The translations under genes were made by a program, and so were the position numbers. A stretch of DNA of 35,855 nt from Propionibacterium sp. (GTDB taxonomy: Bacteria; Actinomycetota; Actinomycetes; Propionibacteriales; Propionibacteriaceae). Under the pieces are notes generated by a model, which was not told the origin of the DNA, ran no database searches, and saw only the letters and a list, made by a program, of their open reading frames with translations. Shown here one piece after another: positions 20,814-29,211 of the stretch; position 1 is the stretch's first letter; each line of letters opens with the position of its first letter. The DNA is taken from positions 1 through 35,855 of the forward strand of contig DUOQ01000187.1 in NCBI GenBank assembly GCA_012838755.1. The letters are read 5' to 3'.

Positions 20814-21326
20814 GGCTCCCCGGTGCTCGAGGATGCCGATCGCCTGCATCAGGGCGAACATCGTCACGGGGCCGACGAAGACGAAGCCGTGCTTCTTCAA
20901 CGCCTTCGACAACGCCACCGACTCCGGTGACTCGGTGGCGTCCGCCCCCGCCGTCGGGTCGTCGGGCCGGAACGACCAGACCAGCTCGGCCAGGTCGAGC
21001 CCGGCGTCCGTCATGGCCGCCGTGGCCCGCGCGTTCGTGATCGCGGCCTCGATCTTGCGCCGGTTGCGGACGATGCCCGGGTCGGCCAGCAACCGCTCGA
21101 CGTCGGCCTCGGTGTAGCGGGCGACGACCTCGGGGTCGAACCCGTCGAAGGCCTCGCGGAAGGCCGGGCGCTTGCGCAGCACGACCGCCCACGACAACCC
21201 CGACTGGAAGCCCTCGAGCGTGATGCGCTCGTAGACGCCCGGGGTGTCGCGCACGGGGAAGCCCCACTCGGTGTCGAAGTAGTCGGTCATCAGGGCCGAC
21301 GCCTCGGCCCACGCTGGTCGGTTCAT
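20802..21326 (-). CDS. tag: DNA-3-methyladenine glycosylase I
   Basis: DTEWGFPVRDTPGVYERITLEGFQSGLSWAVVLRKRPAFREAF, KKHGFVFVGPVTMFALMQAIG. Confidence 0.93.
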   Translation of the reverse strand: MNRPAWAEASALMTDYFDTEWGFPVRDTPGVYERITLEGFQSGLSWAVVLRKRPAFREAFDGFDPEVVARYTEADVERLLADPGIVRNRRKIEAAITNARATAAMTDAGLDLAELVWSFRPDDPTAGADATESPESVALSKALKKHGFVFVGPVTMFALMQAIGILEHRGAFGG

Positions 21327-21370
21327 GCACAGGATGTTAGGCAGCGCCCGTCACACGCGGGCGAGGGGTG

Positions 21371-21393
21371 CTCCTGCCGCTGGGCGGCAGGAG
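21371..21393. promoter_or_regulatory. Perfect 10-bp stem / 3-nt loop inverted repeat in divergent intergenic region
   Basis: CTCCTGCCGC-TGG-GCGGCAGGAG. Confidence 0.55.
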
Positions 21394-21426
21394 GTGAGAC
21401 ACTGGTCGTTGACCCAAGGAGGGGCC

Positions 21427-22002
21427 ATGAAAGCGGTGTCGTTGCTGCAGGTCATCTACTCGTTCTTCCTGGGGTTGGTCGTGGTGGGACTGGTCGCGAT
21501 CGGGATCAACACCTTCCACCGGCGGCCGCCCTGGCCGGAGTACCCCTACGGGAAGAGTCCCGACGTGATGACCCCGGGCGAAGTCGCCGAGTACGAGGCC
21601 GCCCAACGCGCGGCCACGGCCGCGCAGGACGCCTGGTCGCTGAACACCAGCATCATCCTGCTGGTGTGCGCGACGGTGATCCTGGCGATCTCGCTGTGGC
21701 GCCCGTCCCGGATGGCGGTCATCTCCAACGGGCTGCTGCTCGGCGGCATCTTCACGATGATCTACGCGGTCGGCCAGTCGCTGGCCACCAGTTCCGGTTC
21801 GGTGGCCCGCTTCTTCGTCGCGCTCGCGGCGCTGGTGGTGACCGTGGGGGTGGGGTACCTCACCTTCATCCGCCGGACGCCCTCGGCCGAGTCCCTGCCG
21901 ACCGGCGGGGAGGGCGACGACGTGGACGCCGGGGAGCTCTCGACACGGGTCGAGGCGCTCGAGCGCCGCTTCGAGGCGCTGGGCCGGGCCTTCGGCGCGT
22001 GA
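21427..22002 (+). CDS. Hypothetical membrane protein with C-terminal coiled-coil-like segment
   Basis: ATG after AAGGAGGGG; four hydrophobic stretches, terminal LSTRVEALERRFEALGRAFGA. Confidence 0.7.
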   Translation: MKAVSLLQVIYSFFLGLVVVGLVAIGINTFHRRPPWPEYPYGKSPDVMTPGEVAEYEAAQRAATAAQDAWSLNTSIILLVCATVILAISLWRPSRMAVISNGLLLGGIFTMIYAVGQSLATSSGSVARFFVALAALVVTVGVGYLTFIRRTPSAESLPTGGEGDDVDAGELSTRVEALERRFEALGRAFGA

Positions 22003-22054
22003 GCCGCGTCTGCTCCCGCCCGTGGACACCGTGCGTTCACCTGCCGCGGGTTGA

Positions 22055-23311
22055 GTGGGTCGGGTGACCCAACTCGCCCGCCGCCTGACTCTGGTCGACG
22101 CCGTCGTGATCGGCCTCGGCTCCATGATCGGGGCCGGCGTCTTCGCCGTCTGGGCGCCGGCCGCCGCGGCCGCCGGGGGCGGCCTGTTCATCGGCCTGGT
22201 GCTGGCCTTCGTCGTCGCCTACTGCAACGCGACGGCCTCGGCGCAACTGGCCGCCTCGTACCCCACCTCGGGCGGGACCTACATCTACGGGCGCGAGGTG
22301 CTCGGCGACTGGTGGGGCTTCCTGGCCGGGTGGGGCTTCGTGATCGGCAAGACCGCCTCGGCCGCCGCCATGGCGCTGACCTTCTCCGCCTACCTCGTGC
22401 CCGAGGGCTGGTGGCAGCGTCCCCTGGCCGCGCTGGCCGTCGTCGTGCTCGTGGCCGTGAACTACCACGGCGTGACGCGGACGGCCGCCCTCACCCGGGT
22501 CATCGTCGCCGTGGTCCTGGTCGTCCTGGTGTGGGCGATCGTCGCGGCCTGGCTGTCGTGGGCGCCCGGGGTCTGGGCCGGCGTCGTCGTGTTCGAGTCC
22601 GGGCCGTACGGCGTCCTGCAGTCGGCCGGCCTGCTGTTCTTCGCGTTCGCCGGCTATGCCCGGATCGCCACCCTGGGGGAGGAGGTCGTCGACCCGCAGC
22701 GCACCATCCCGCGGTCCATCCTCGTCGCGCTCGGCCTGGCCGTGGTCGTCTATGCCTTCGTCGGGGCCGGCGTGGTCGGGGCGCTGGGGGCCGAGGCCCT
22801 GGCGTCCAGCACCGCCCCGCTGGTGGACGCCGTGGGCGCCGGCACCGGCTCCTGGCAGACCTGGCTGGTGCGGATCGGCGGCGCGGTGGCCTCGCTCGGC
22901 GCCCTCCTGGCGCTGGTGGCGGGCATCGGTCGCACCTCGCTGGCGATGGCGCGCAACGGTGACCTGCCGCGTCCGCTGGCGTCGGTGCACCCGCGCTACC
23001 AGGTGCCCCACGTCGCCGAGATCACGCTCGGCGCGGTGGTGGCCCTGCTGGTGCTGGCGGTCGACCTGCGCGGCGTGATCGGCTTTTCGTCGTTCGGCGT
23101 GCTGCTCTACTACTTCGTGGCGAACCTGGCGGCGTTCAGGCAGCGGGAGGGACGCCTGTTCCCGCGCTGGCTGCAGGCCCTCGGCATGACGCTGTGCCTG
23201 CTGCTGGTGGTCACCCTGCCGTGGCAGTCGGTGCTGCTCGGCGTGGCGGTCTACGTGGTCGGGGTGCTCGGGCGTGCGGTGGCGCTGCGTCGGGGCGCCA
23301 GCGCTTCCTGA
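22055..23311 (+). CDS. APC-family amino acid permease
   Basis: RRLTLVDAVVIGLGSMIGAGVFAVWAPAAAAAG...SYPTSGGTYIYGREVLGDWWGFLAGWGFVIGK; start could instead be GTG 22064. Confidence 0.85.
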   Translation: MGRVTQLARRLTLVDAVVIGLGSMIGAGVFAVWAPAAAAAGGGLFIGLVLAFVVAYCNATASAQLAASYPTSGGTYIYGREVLGDWWGFLAGWGFVIGKTASAAAMALTFSAYLVPEGWWQRPLAALAVVVLVAVNYHGVTRTAALTRVIVAVVLVVLVWAIVAAWLSWAPGVWAGVVVFESGPYGVLQSAGLLFFAFAGYARIATLGEEVVDPQRTIPRSILVALGLAVVVYAFVGAGVVGALGAEALASSTAPLVDAVGAGTGSWQTWLVRIGGAVASLGALLALVAGIGRTSLAMARNGDLPRPLASVHPRYQVPHVAEITLGAVVALLVLAVDLRGVIGFSSFGVLLYYFVANLAAFRQREGRLFPRWLQALGMTLCLLLVVTLPWQSVLLGVAVYVVGVLGRAVALRRGASAS

Positions 23312-23369
23312 CGGCGTTGGTGGGGCGGTACGCCTTCTGCAGCGCCGGCGCGGGACCTCCCGCCGACGT

Positions 23370-23441
23370 TTGACGCTGGACCCCCGTCGAGCGTCAAGAG
23401 CGACCCTTGGGGTTTGACGGTCGGGGTGGCTCCACCGTCAA
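23370..23441. repeat. Two tandem copies of a hairpin repeat TTGACGNT-N12-ANCGTCAA-GAG, 44-nt period
   Basis: TTGACGCT(23370-23377)...AGCGTCAA(23390-23397); TTGACGGT(23414-23421)...ACCGTCAA(23434-23441). Confidence 0.75.
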
Positions 23442-23505
23442 GAGTTGCGCCGGGCACCCGGGACCTAAACGAACCGGCGCGGGGGAGCCCCCACACGGCC
23501 ACCCG

Positions 23506-24954
23506 TCAGGCGCGGGGGGCCCCGTCGTCGGGGTCGGCCTCGTAGGCGCCGGGGCGGTCCACGATCAGGACCGCACCCTCGGCGTCCCGGCGCATCTCGG
23601 CGGGGGCGAGCCAGCGGGCGAGGTGGTAGACCACGATGGTGACGATGGTGCCCAGCGCGATGCCGCCCAGGGCGAAGTCGTCGGAGAAGACCAGCGACAC
23701 GTTGCCGACGCCGATGATGATGCCGGCCGACACGGGCACCAGATTCAGCGGGTTGCCGAAGTCGACGTTGTTCTCCTTCCAGATCTTGGCGCCGAGCAGG
23801 CCGATCATGCCGTAGAGCACGACCGTGATGCCGCCCAGCACACCACCCGGGGTGGCGGAGATGACGGCGCCGACCTTGGGCGAGAACCCGAAGCCGAGCG
23901 CGACCAGTGCCGCGACCACGTAGGCGGCGGTGGAGTAGACGCGCGTGGCGGCCATGACGCCGATGTTCTCGGCGTAGGTCGTCGTCGGGCCGGCACCCAC
24001 GGCGGTGGCCAGCATCGAGGTGACGCCGTCGGCGCCGATGGCGCGGCCCATGTCCTGGTCGAGGTCGGAGCCGGTCATCTCGGCGACGGCCTTCACGTGG
24101 CCGGTGTTCTCGGCGACCAGGGCGATGGCGACGGGCAGGGCGATCAGCGCGAACGCCAGGCTGAAGGTGGGGGCGTGGAAGCCGACGACGTTGGTGGCGG
24201 TCGCACCGAACTGCCAGTTGGCCAGGTCGGAGACCGGGGGCAGGCCGATCCACGGGGCGTTGTGGACCGCCGTCCAGTCGACGCGCAGATGTTCGCCCAC
24301 GGTGCCGTCGGCCATCTGGGAGTTGATCGGGCCCAGGACGAGGTCGAAGACCCAGCTGACCACGTAACCGACGATGAGGGAGAGGAAGATCGCGATCCGG
24401 CCCAGGAACCCGCGGACGCCGACGCTCAGCACGACGACCACCAGCATGGTGATCAGGGCGACGCCCTGGTCCTGCGGCCAGTAGACGCCGGCGACGACCG
24501 GGGCGAGGTTGAACCCGATCAGCATGACGACGGCGCCGGTCACCACGGGAGGCAGGGCCCGGTGGATGACCCCGGCCCCGGCCACGTGGATGACCACGCC
24601 CACCACGAGCAGGGCGACGCCGACCCAGAACATGGCGCCCGAGACGTGGCTCGGGTTGCCGCCGGCGGCGTAGATGGCGGTCGAGACGCCCACGAACGAG
24701 GCAGACGAGCCGAGGTACGACGGCACCCGGCCCTTCACGACCGCGAGGAAGATCAGGGTCGCGATGCCCGACATCATCACCGCGAGCTGGGGGTTGAGCC
24801 CCATGAGGATCGGGAAGACGAACGTGGCGCCGAACATCGCCACCACGTGCTGGGCGCCGAGACCGACGGTCTTGCCCCAGGTCAGCCGCTCGTGGGGTGC
24901 CACCACCGCCCCTGGCTTGAGTGATCCATCTCCGTGCAGCTTCCACAGGGCCAT
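23506..24954 (-). CDS. uraA: Uracil/xanthine permease (nucleobase:cation symporter-2 family)
   Basis: LTWGKTVGLGAQHVVAMFGATFVFPILMGLNPQLAVMMSGIATLIF...AVGAGPTTTYAENIGVMAATRVYS; SD GGGGAGGA. Confidence 0.9.
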   Translation of the reverse strand: MALWKLHGDGSLKPGAVVAPHERLTWGKTVGLGAQHVVAMFGATFVFPILMGLNPQLAVMMSGIATLIFLAVVKGRVPSYLGSSASFVGVSTAIYAAGGNPSHVSGAMFWVGVALLVVGVVIHVAGAGVIHRALPPVVTGAVVMLIGFNLAPVVAGVYWPQDQGVALITMLVVVVLSVGVRGFLGRIAIFLSLIVGYVVSWVFDLVLGPINSQMADGTVGEHLRVDWTAVHNAPWIGLPPVSDLANWQFGATATNVVGFHAPTFSLAFALIALPVAIALVAENTGHVKAVAEMTGSDLDQDMGRAIGADGVTSMLATAVGAGPTTTYAENIGVMAATRVYSTAAYVVAALVALGFGFSPKVGAVISATPGGVLGGITVVLYGMIGLLGAKIWKENNVDFGNPLNLVPVSAGIIIGVGNVSLVFSDDFALGGIALGTIVTIVVYHLARWLAPAEMRRDAEGAVLIVDRPGAYEADPDDGAPRA

Positions 24955-24974
24955 CGGGCGTCCTCCCCACCGGA

Positions 24975-24992
24975 CCCGGACCGGCGTCCGGG
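24975..24992 (-). promoter_or_regulatory. Hairpin in presumed 5' UTR of uraA
   Basis: CCCGGAC-CGGC-GTCCGGG, 7-bp stem and 4-nt loop, between TANNNT-like -10 (minus strand TACAGT, 25009-25004) and the SD. Confidence 0.4.
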
Positions 24993-25030
24993 CAAACGGC
25001 TGCACTGTACTGCGCGCATCCCCCCGGATG

Positions 25031-26632
25031 TCACGAGGTCCAGCCGACGTCCTCCCAGTCGGTGGTCGCGAAGCCCGGGGCGCCCAGGTTGGCCAGCCCG
25101 TTGCGCACCGCCACGAACTGCGGCTCCTGGTACAGCGGGATCTCGATGACCTCCTGCCAGAGCAGGCGCGCCAGCTGGCTGGCCTGGTCGGCGCGGCGCA
25201 CCTGGTCGTGTTCCGCCCCCACGAGGGCCACCAGGTCGCCTGCGCCGGGCACGGACGCCGCCTCCTCCGGCAGGCGGGCCAAGGGGAAGGCACTGACGGG
25301 GACGGAGGCCGGCGTGAGGTCGGCGGGGCCGGTCACGGCGCGCAGCCGGATGCCCACCGCGGCGAGCTGTTCGGCCACCGTCTCGAACTCGGCGGCGGCG
25401 AGCTCGTCCCCCTCCGGCGTCCGAAATGTGAGATCGAGGGGCTGGCCGTCCTTGGTGCGACGGCCCGAGGCCAGCTCCCAGCCGGCCTCGTCGAGCGCGT
25501 CGCCGGCCCGCGCCGGGTCGGTGGCCAGCCCGGTCGCCCGGGCCTGGTCGATGTAGCCGGGCTGGGTGGGCAGCAGGACGGTGCTGGACCAGGTGCGCGG
25601 CGGCGTCCGGAGGTCGCCGAGGTCGACGGCGCCGACCTCGGTGCGGTCGATCGCCATCAGGATCGCCCGCCGCAGCGCCGGGTCGGCGAGTGGCCCCGAG
25701 GTGGACAGGTGCAGGCTGCGCCCGGTCGTCCCGGGCGCGGTGCGCAGCGTGGTGTCGGCGGCGGCCCGCGACTGCTGCAGCCGGTCGACCGAGGTGCCGG
25801 TCTCCCAGACGTCCAGCTCGTTGTGCTGGAACGCCGCCGCGACCGCCTGCGGCTGCACGGTGCGGAACATGATCGTGTCGAGCTTGGGCTGGTCGCCCCA
25901 CCACAGCGGGTTGCGCTTCAGCGTGACCAGGCCCTGGGCGTCGTCGAGGTGCGCCACCTGGAACGGGGCGGCGTAGCGGGCGCGGGCGAACGCGCCCCAC
26001 GAGAAGGTGTCGGCCGAGGTCACGGCGGAGCCCCGCAGCGGGCCAGGGACCAGCGGCTGCGCCCAGTCGGGGTCGACACCGGCGTAGGTGATGACGACCT
26101 GGCGGGGTGAGGAGCCCTCGCGGACCTCCGCCACCCGGTCCCAACCACGGGGGTCGGCCGGCTCGAGCCCGTCGACCTGCCCGGACGCCGCGCGCCACGT
26201 CGCCTCCCAGTCGGCCGCCGTGACCGGCGCACCATCGCCCCAGACGGCGTCGGTGTGGAGGTCGAGGGTGACGACCGTCCGCTCGGCGTGCTGCACGTCG
26301 ATCCCGGTCACGAAGTCGGGGTTGGCGCTCGCCCGGCCCGCGGCGTCCAGCGACAGGTGCTCGGGGGCGAGCGGGTCCAGGACGCGCTGGGTGTCGGCGT
26401 CCGCGGCGTCGGGATGGCGCGGGTTCCACTCGGTGGGGAGCGCGGAGAGGGGGAAGCGCAGGAGGCCGCCGTCGCGCAGGCGCTCGCGCGGCTGGGGGTT
26501 GACGTCGCTCTCGGCGTCGGCCGGCAGGGGCGCCGGCGTGGTCGGCTCGGGCACCGGCGGGGAGCCCGTGCAGCCCACGAGGAACAGCAGCGCGAGCGCG
26601 CTCGTGCGCGCACGGGGGCGCGGCCTGCTCAC
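25031..26632 (-). CDS. SBP_bac_5 (peptide/nickel-binding type) lipoprotein, orphan
   Basis: Lipobox ALLFLVGC; DAVWGDGAPVTAADWEATWRA, RRAILMAIDRTEV; GTG start with AGGAGG; no ABC permease/ATPase genes adjacent. Confidence 0.85.
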   Translation of the reverse strand: MSRPRPRARTSALALLFLVGCTGSPPVPEPTTPAPLPADAESDVNPQPRERLRDGGLLRFPLSALPTEWNPRHPDAADADTQRVLDPLAPEHLSLDAAGRASANPDFVTGIDVQHAERTVVTLDLHTDAVWGDGAPVTAADWEATWRAASGQVDGLEPADPRGWDRVAEVREGSSPRQVVITYAGVDPDWAQPLVPGPLRGSAVTSADTFSWGAFARARYAAPFQVAHLDDAQGLVTLKRNPLWWGDQPKLDTIMFRTVQPQAVAAAFQHNELDVWETGTSVDRLQQSRAAADTTLRTAPGTTGRSLHLSTSGPLADPALRRAILMAIDRTEVGAVDLGDLRTPPRTWSSTVLLPTQPGYIDQARATGLATDPARAGDALDEAGWELASGRRTKDGQPLDLTFRTPEGDELAAAEFETVAEQLAAVGIRLRAVTGPADLTPASVPVSAFPLARLPEEAASVPGAGDLVALVGAEHDQVRRADQASQLARLLWQEVIEIPLYQEPQFVAVRNGLANLGAPGFATTDWEDVGWTS

Positions 26633-26722
26633 GGTGGGTCCTCCTGCGGAGAAGGGGGTGTCGACGCTGTTACGGGTTGGCGTTCACACTAGCCCGGCGC
26701 CCGTCGCGGCCCGCTGGGTTGC

Positions 26723-26756
26723 AGGTCACGATTCGGTGCAGGAGGTCACAATTCGG
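26723..26756. repeat. Direct repeat AGGTCAC[G/A]ATTCGG, two copies, 20-bp period
   Basis: AGGTCACGATTCGG (26723-26736) and AGGTCACAATTCGG (26743-26756), 13/14 identical. Confidence 0.7.
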
Positions 26757-26774
26757 ACAAGCGGTCCACGGCCG

Positions 26775-28340
26775 TCAGATCCAGGACCGCAGCCACATCC
26801 GGGCCATCCAGTCGGGGTGGGGGAGCAGTTCGTTGGTGAGCACCGGGTACAGGAACGCGAAGTTCGCCACCACCAGCCCCACCGCGAGGCCGACGATGAT
26901 GGCCCCGAGGCGTCGGCCGGGTGCCCGCGCGGGGCCGAGGACCAGCCCAAGGCCGAGGGCGAGGGCGACGGTGGTGAACGGGATGATCGTGATGCCGTAG
27001 AAGAAGAACACCGGACGGTGGGCCGATGCGAACCACGGCAGGTAGGTCGCCAGCGCGGCGAGCACCGGGACGCCGAAGCGCCAGTCGCGCCCGGCCAGCC
27101 ACCAGATCAACCCGATGACGAGGGCGGCCGCGGCCAGCCACCAGAGCATCGGGGTGCCCATGCCCACCACGACGCGCACGCACGTGTCGGGGCCGACGCA
27201 GCCGTCGGAGCCGACCTCGATGGCGTTGGTCGCGTCGAAGCTGATCGGGCGCAGCATCAGCAGCCAGCCCGCCGGGTGGGCGTCGTAGGGGTGGGTCTGC
27301 TCGCGGATGTAGTCGCCGGTGTGGAACGCGTAGATCTCCTGGTGGTACTTCAGCAGGGATGCGAAGGCCTCCCCGAAGGCGCCCACCCAAGGGTGGTCGG
27401 GGTTCTTGGTTCCCCAGTCGCGGCCCCAGCCGCCGCGGGTGGTCAGCCAGCCCGTCCACGAGGCGACGTACACGACGAACGCCGTGCCCACGATCGAGAA
27501 GAACGCGAGGACGCCCTCGCGCAGCAGCGCGGTCCAGGCGCGGAAGCCGGCCCCGGCCAGCCGGCGGGCCCCGACGTCCCACAGCACGGTGAGGATGCCG
27601 AACACCGCGATGACGAACAGCGAGTTCCACTTGGTGGCGGTGGCCAGGCCGAACAGGACACCGGCCGTCCAGCGCCAGGGGCGCCACCAGGCCAGCGGCC
27701 CGAAGCGTCCGCCGAGCGTGGTGAGGCCGCGGGCCTCCATCGCATCGGCGAGGCGGTGGCGGTGGTGGTCGCGGTCGGCGACCAGCGCAGCCACCCCGGC
27801 GACGAGGAAGGTGGCCTGGAAGATGTCGAGCAGGGCGATGCGGCTCATCGTGAACGCGAGGCCGTCGACGGTGAGCAACAGGCCGGCGATGGCGCCGACC
27901 AGCAGCGAGCGGCTCAGCCGGTGGGCGAGCCGGATCGTGGCCACCACCAGGAGGCTGCCGAACACGACGGCGGCGATGCGCCAGCCGAACGGGTTCATGC
28001 CGAACGCGAGCTCGCCGAGGGCGATCAGCCACTTGCCGACGGGCGGGTGCACGATGAACGAGCCCGCCTCGGTCAGCCCCGACAGGTCACCGCCGAGGAT
28101 CTGCGGGTGGACCTCCTTGCCGTCCCCCCACGTGCCCTCGTAGCCGTACTGCAGCAGCGACCACGCGTCCTTGGCGTAGTAGGTCTCGTCGAACACGATC
28201 CCGTGGGGCTGGTCCAGCCGGACCACCCGGACCACCAACGCGAGCAGGCCGATGGTGAGGGTGACCGCCCAACTGACCAGCCAGTGGTCCCGCACGCCGT
28301 CGCGCAACCGATCGAGGGTGCTGGGCGCTGCGGTCGTCAC
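26775..28340 (-). CDS. pmt: Protein O-mannosyltransferase (dolichyl-phosphate-mannose--protein mannosyltransferase family)
   Basis: FDETYYAKDAWSLLQYGYEG, HPPVGKWLIALGE, PMT_4TMC-like C-terminus; GTG start at 28340. Confidence 0.9.
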   Translation of the reverse strand: MTTAAPSTLDRLRDGVRDHWLVSWAVTLTIGLLALVVRVVRLDQPHGIVFDETYYAKDAWSLLQYGYEGTWGDGKEVHPQILGGDLSGLTEAGSFIVHPPVGKWLIALGELAFGMNPFGWRIAAVVFGSLLVVATIRLAHRLSRSLLVGAIAGLLLTVDGLAFTMSRIALLDIFQATFLVAGVAALVADRDHHRHRLADAMEARGLTTLGGRFGPLAWWRPWRWTAGVLFGLATATKWNSLFVIAVFGILTVLWDVGARRLAGAGFRAWTALLREGVLAFFSIVGTAFVVYVASWTGWLTTRGGWGRDWGTKNPDHPWVGAFGEAFASLLKYHQEIYAFHTGDYIREQTHPYDAHPAGWLLMLRPISFDATNAIEVGSDGCVGPDTCVRVVVGMGTPMLWWLAAAALVIGLIWWLAGRDWRFGVPVLAALATYLPWFASAHRPVFFFYGITIIPFTTVALALGLGLVLGPARAPGRRLGAIIVGLAVGLVVANFAFLYPVLTNELLPHPDWMARMWLRSWI

Positions 28341-28346
28341 CGGGCC

Positions 28347-28365
28347 ATGGTAGCCACGCCATACT
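28347..28365. promoter_or_regulatory. Compact divergent promoter: minus -10 TACCAT (28352-28347) for pmt, plus -10-like CATACT (28360-28365) for rsmI
   Basis: Each lies 6 nt from its GTG start; start codons only 31 bp apart. Confidence 0.4.
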
Positions 28366-28371
28366 GGGCGG

Positions 28372-29211
28372 GTGACTGGAGTGCTCGTGCTGGCCGCCAC
28401 CCCCATCGGCGACGTGGCGGACGCCAGCCCGGCCATGGTCGCCGCGCTGGTGGAGGCCGACGTGATCGCCGCCGAGGACACGCGCCGCCTGCGCGACCTC
28501 TGCCGCCGGCTCGGCATCGAGACCTCGGCGCGGGTGGTGTCCTACTTCGACGGCAACGAGGCCTCGCGCGTCGGCGTCCTGATGGACGCCCTGCGCGCGG
28601 GCGAACGGGTGGTCGTGGCGACCGACGCGGGGATGCCCTCGGTGTCGGACCCCGGATTCAGGGTGGTGCAGGCCGCGATCGCGGAGGGGATCCGGGTCAC
28701 CGCCGTTCCCGGGCCCTCGGCGGTGCTGACCGCGCTGGCCGTGTCGGGGCTGCCCACCGACCGGTTCTGCTTCGAGGGCTTCGTCTCCCGCAAGGCCGGC
28801 GAGCGGTCGCGTGCGCTGGCGGCGCTGGCCCGCGAGGAGCGCACGATGGTGTTCTTCGAGGCCCCGCACCGGCTGGCCGACTTCCTCGCCGACGCCCGGG
28901 ACGCGTTCGGGGCGGACCGGCCCGGGGCCGTCTGCCGCGAGTTGACCAAGACCTACGAGGAGGTCGTCCGCGGGCCGCTGTCCGAGCTGGCCCAGTGGGC
29001 GACCGGCGAGGTCCGTGGCGAGATCACCGTCGTGGTGGCCGGCGCGTCCGGGCCTGCGGGCAGCCTCGAGGACGCCGTGGCCGAGGTCCTGTCCCGCGTC
29101 GAGGAGGGCGAGCGGTTCAAGAGCGCGGTCGCCGAGGTGGCCGGGGCGTCCGGGCTGGCCAAGAACGAGCTGTACGAGGCGGCGCTGGCCGCCCGGAAGG
29201 AATCCCGATGA
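28372..29211 (+). CDS. rsmI: 16S rRNA (cytidine(1402)-2'-O)-methyltransferase
   Basis: VLAATPIGDVADAS, AAEDTRRLRDLC, DAGMPSVSDPGFRVV, VPGPSAVLTALAVSGLPTDRFCFEGF. Confidence 0.94.
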   Translation: MTGVLVLAATPIGDVADASPAMVAALVEADVIAAEDTRRLRDLCRRLGIETSARVVSYFDGNEASRVGVLMDALRAGERVVVATDAGMPSVSDPGFRVVQAAIAEGIRVTAVPGPSAVLTALAVSGLPTDRFCFEGFVSRKAGERSRALAALAREERTMVFFEAPHRLADFLADARDAFGADRPGAVCRELTKTYEEVVRGPLSELAQWATGEVRGEITVVVAGASGPAGSLEDAVAEVLSRVEEGERFKSAVAEVAGASGLAKNELYEAALAARKESR

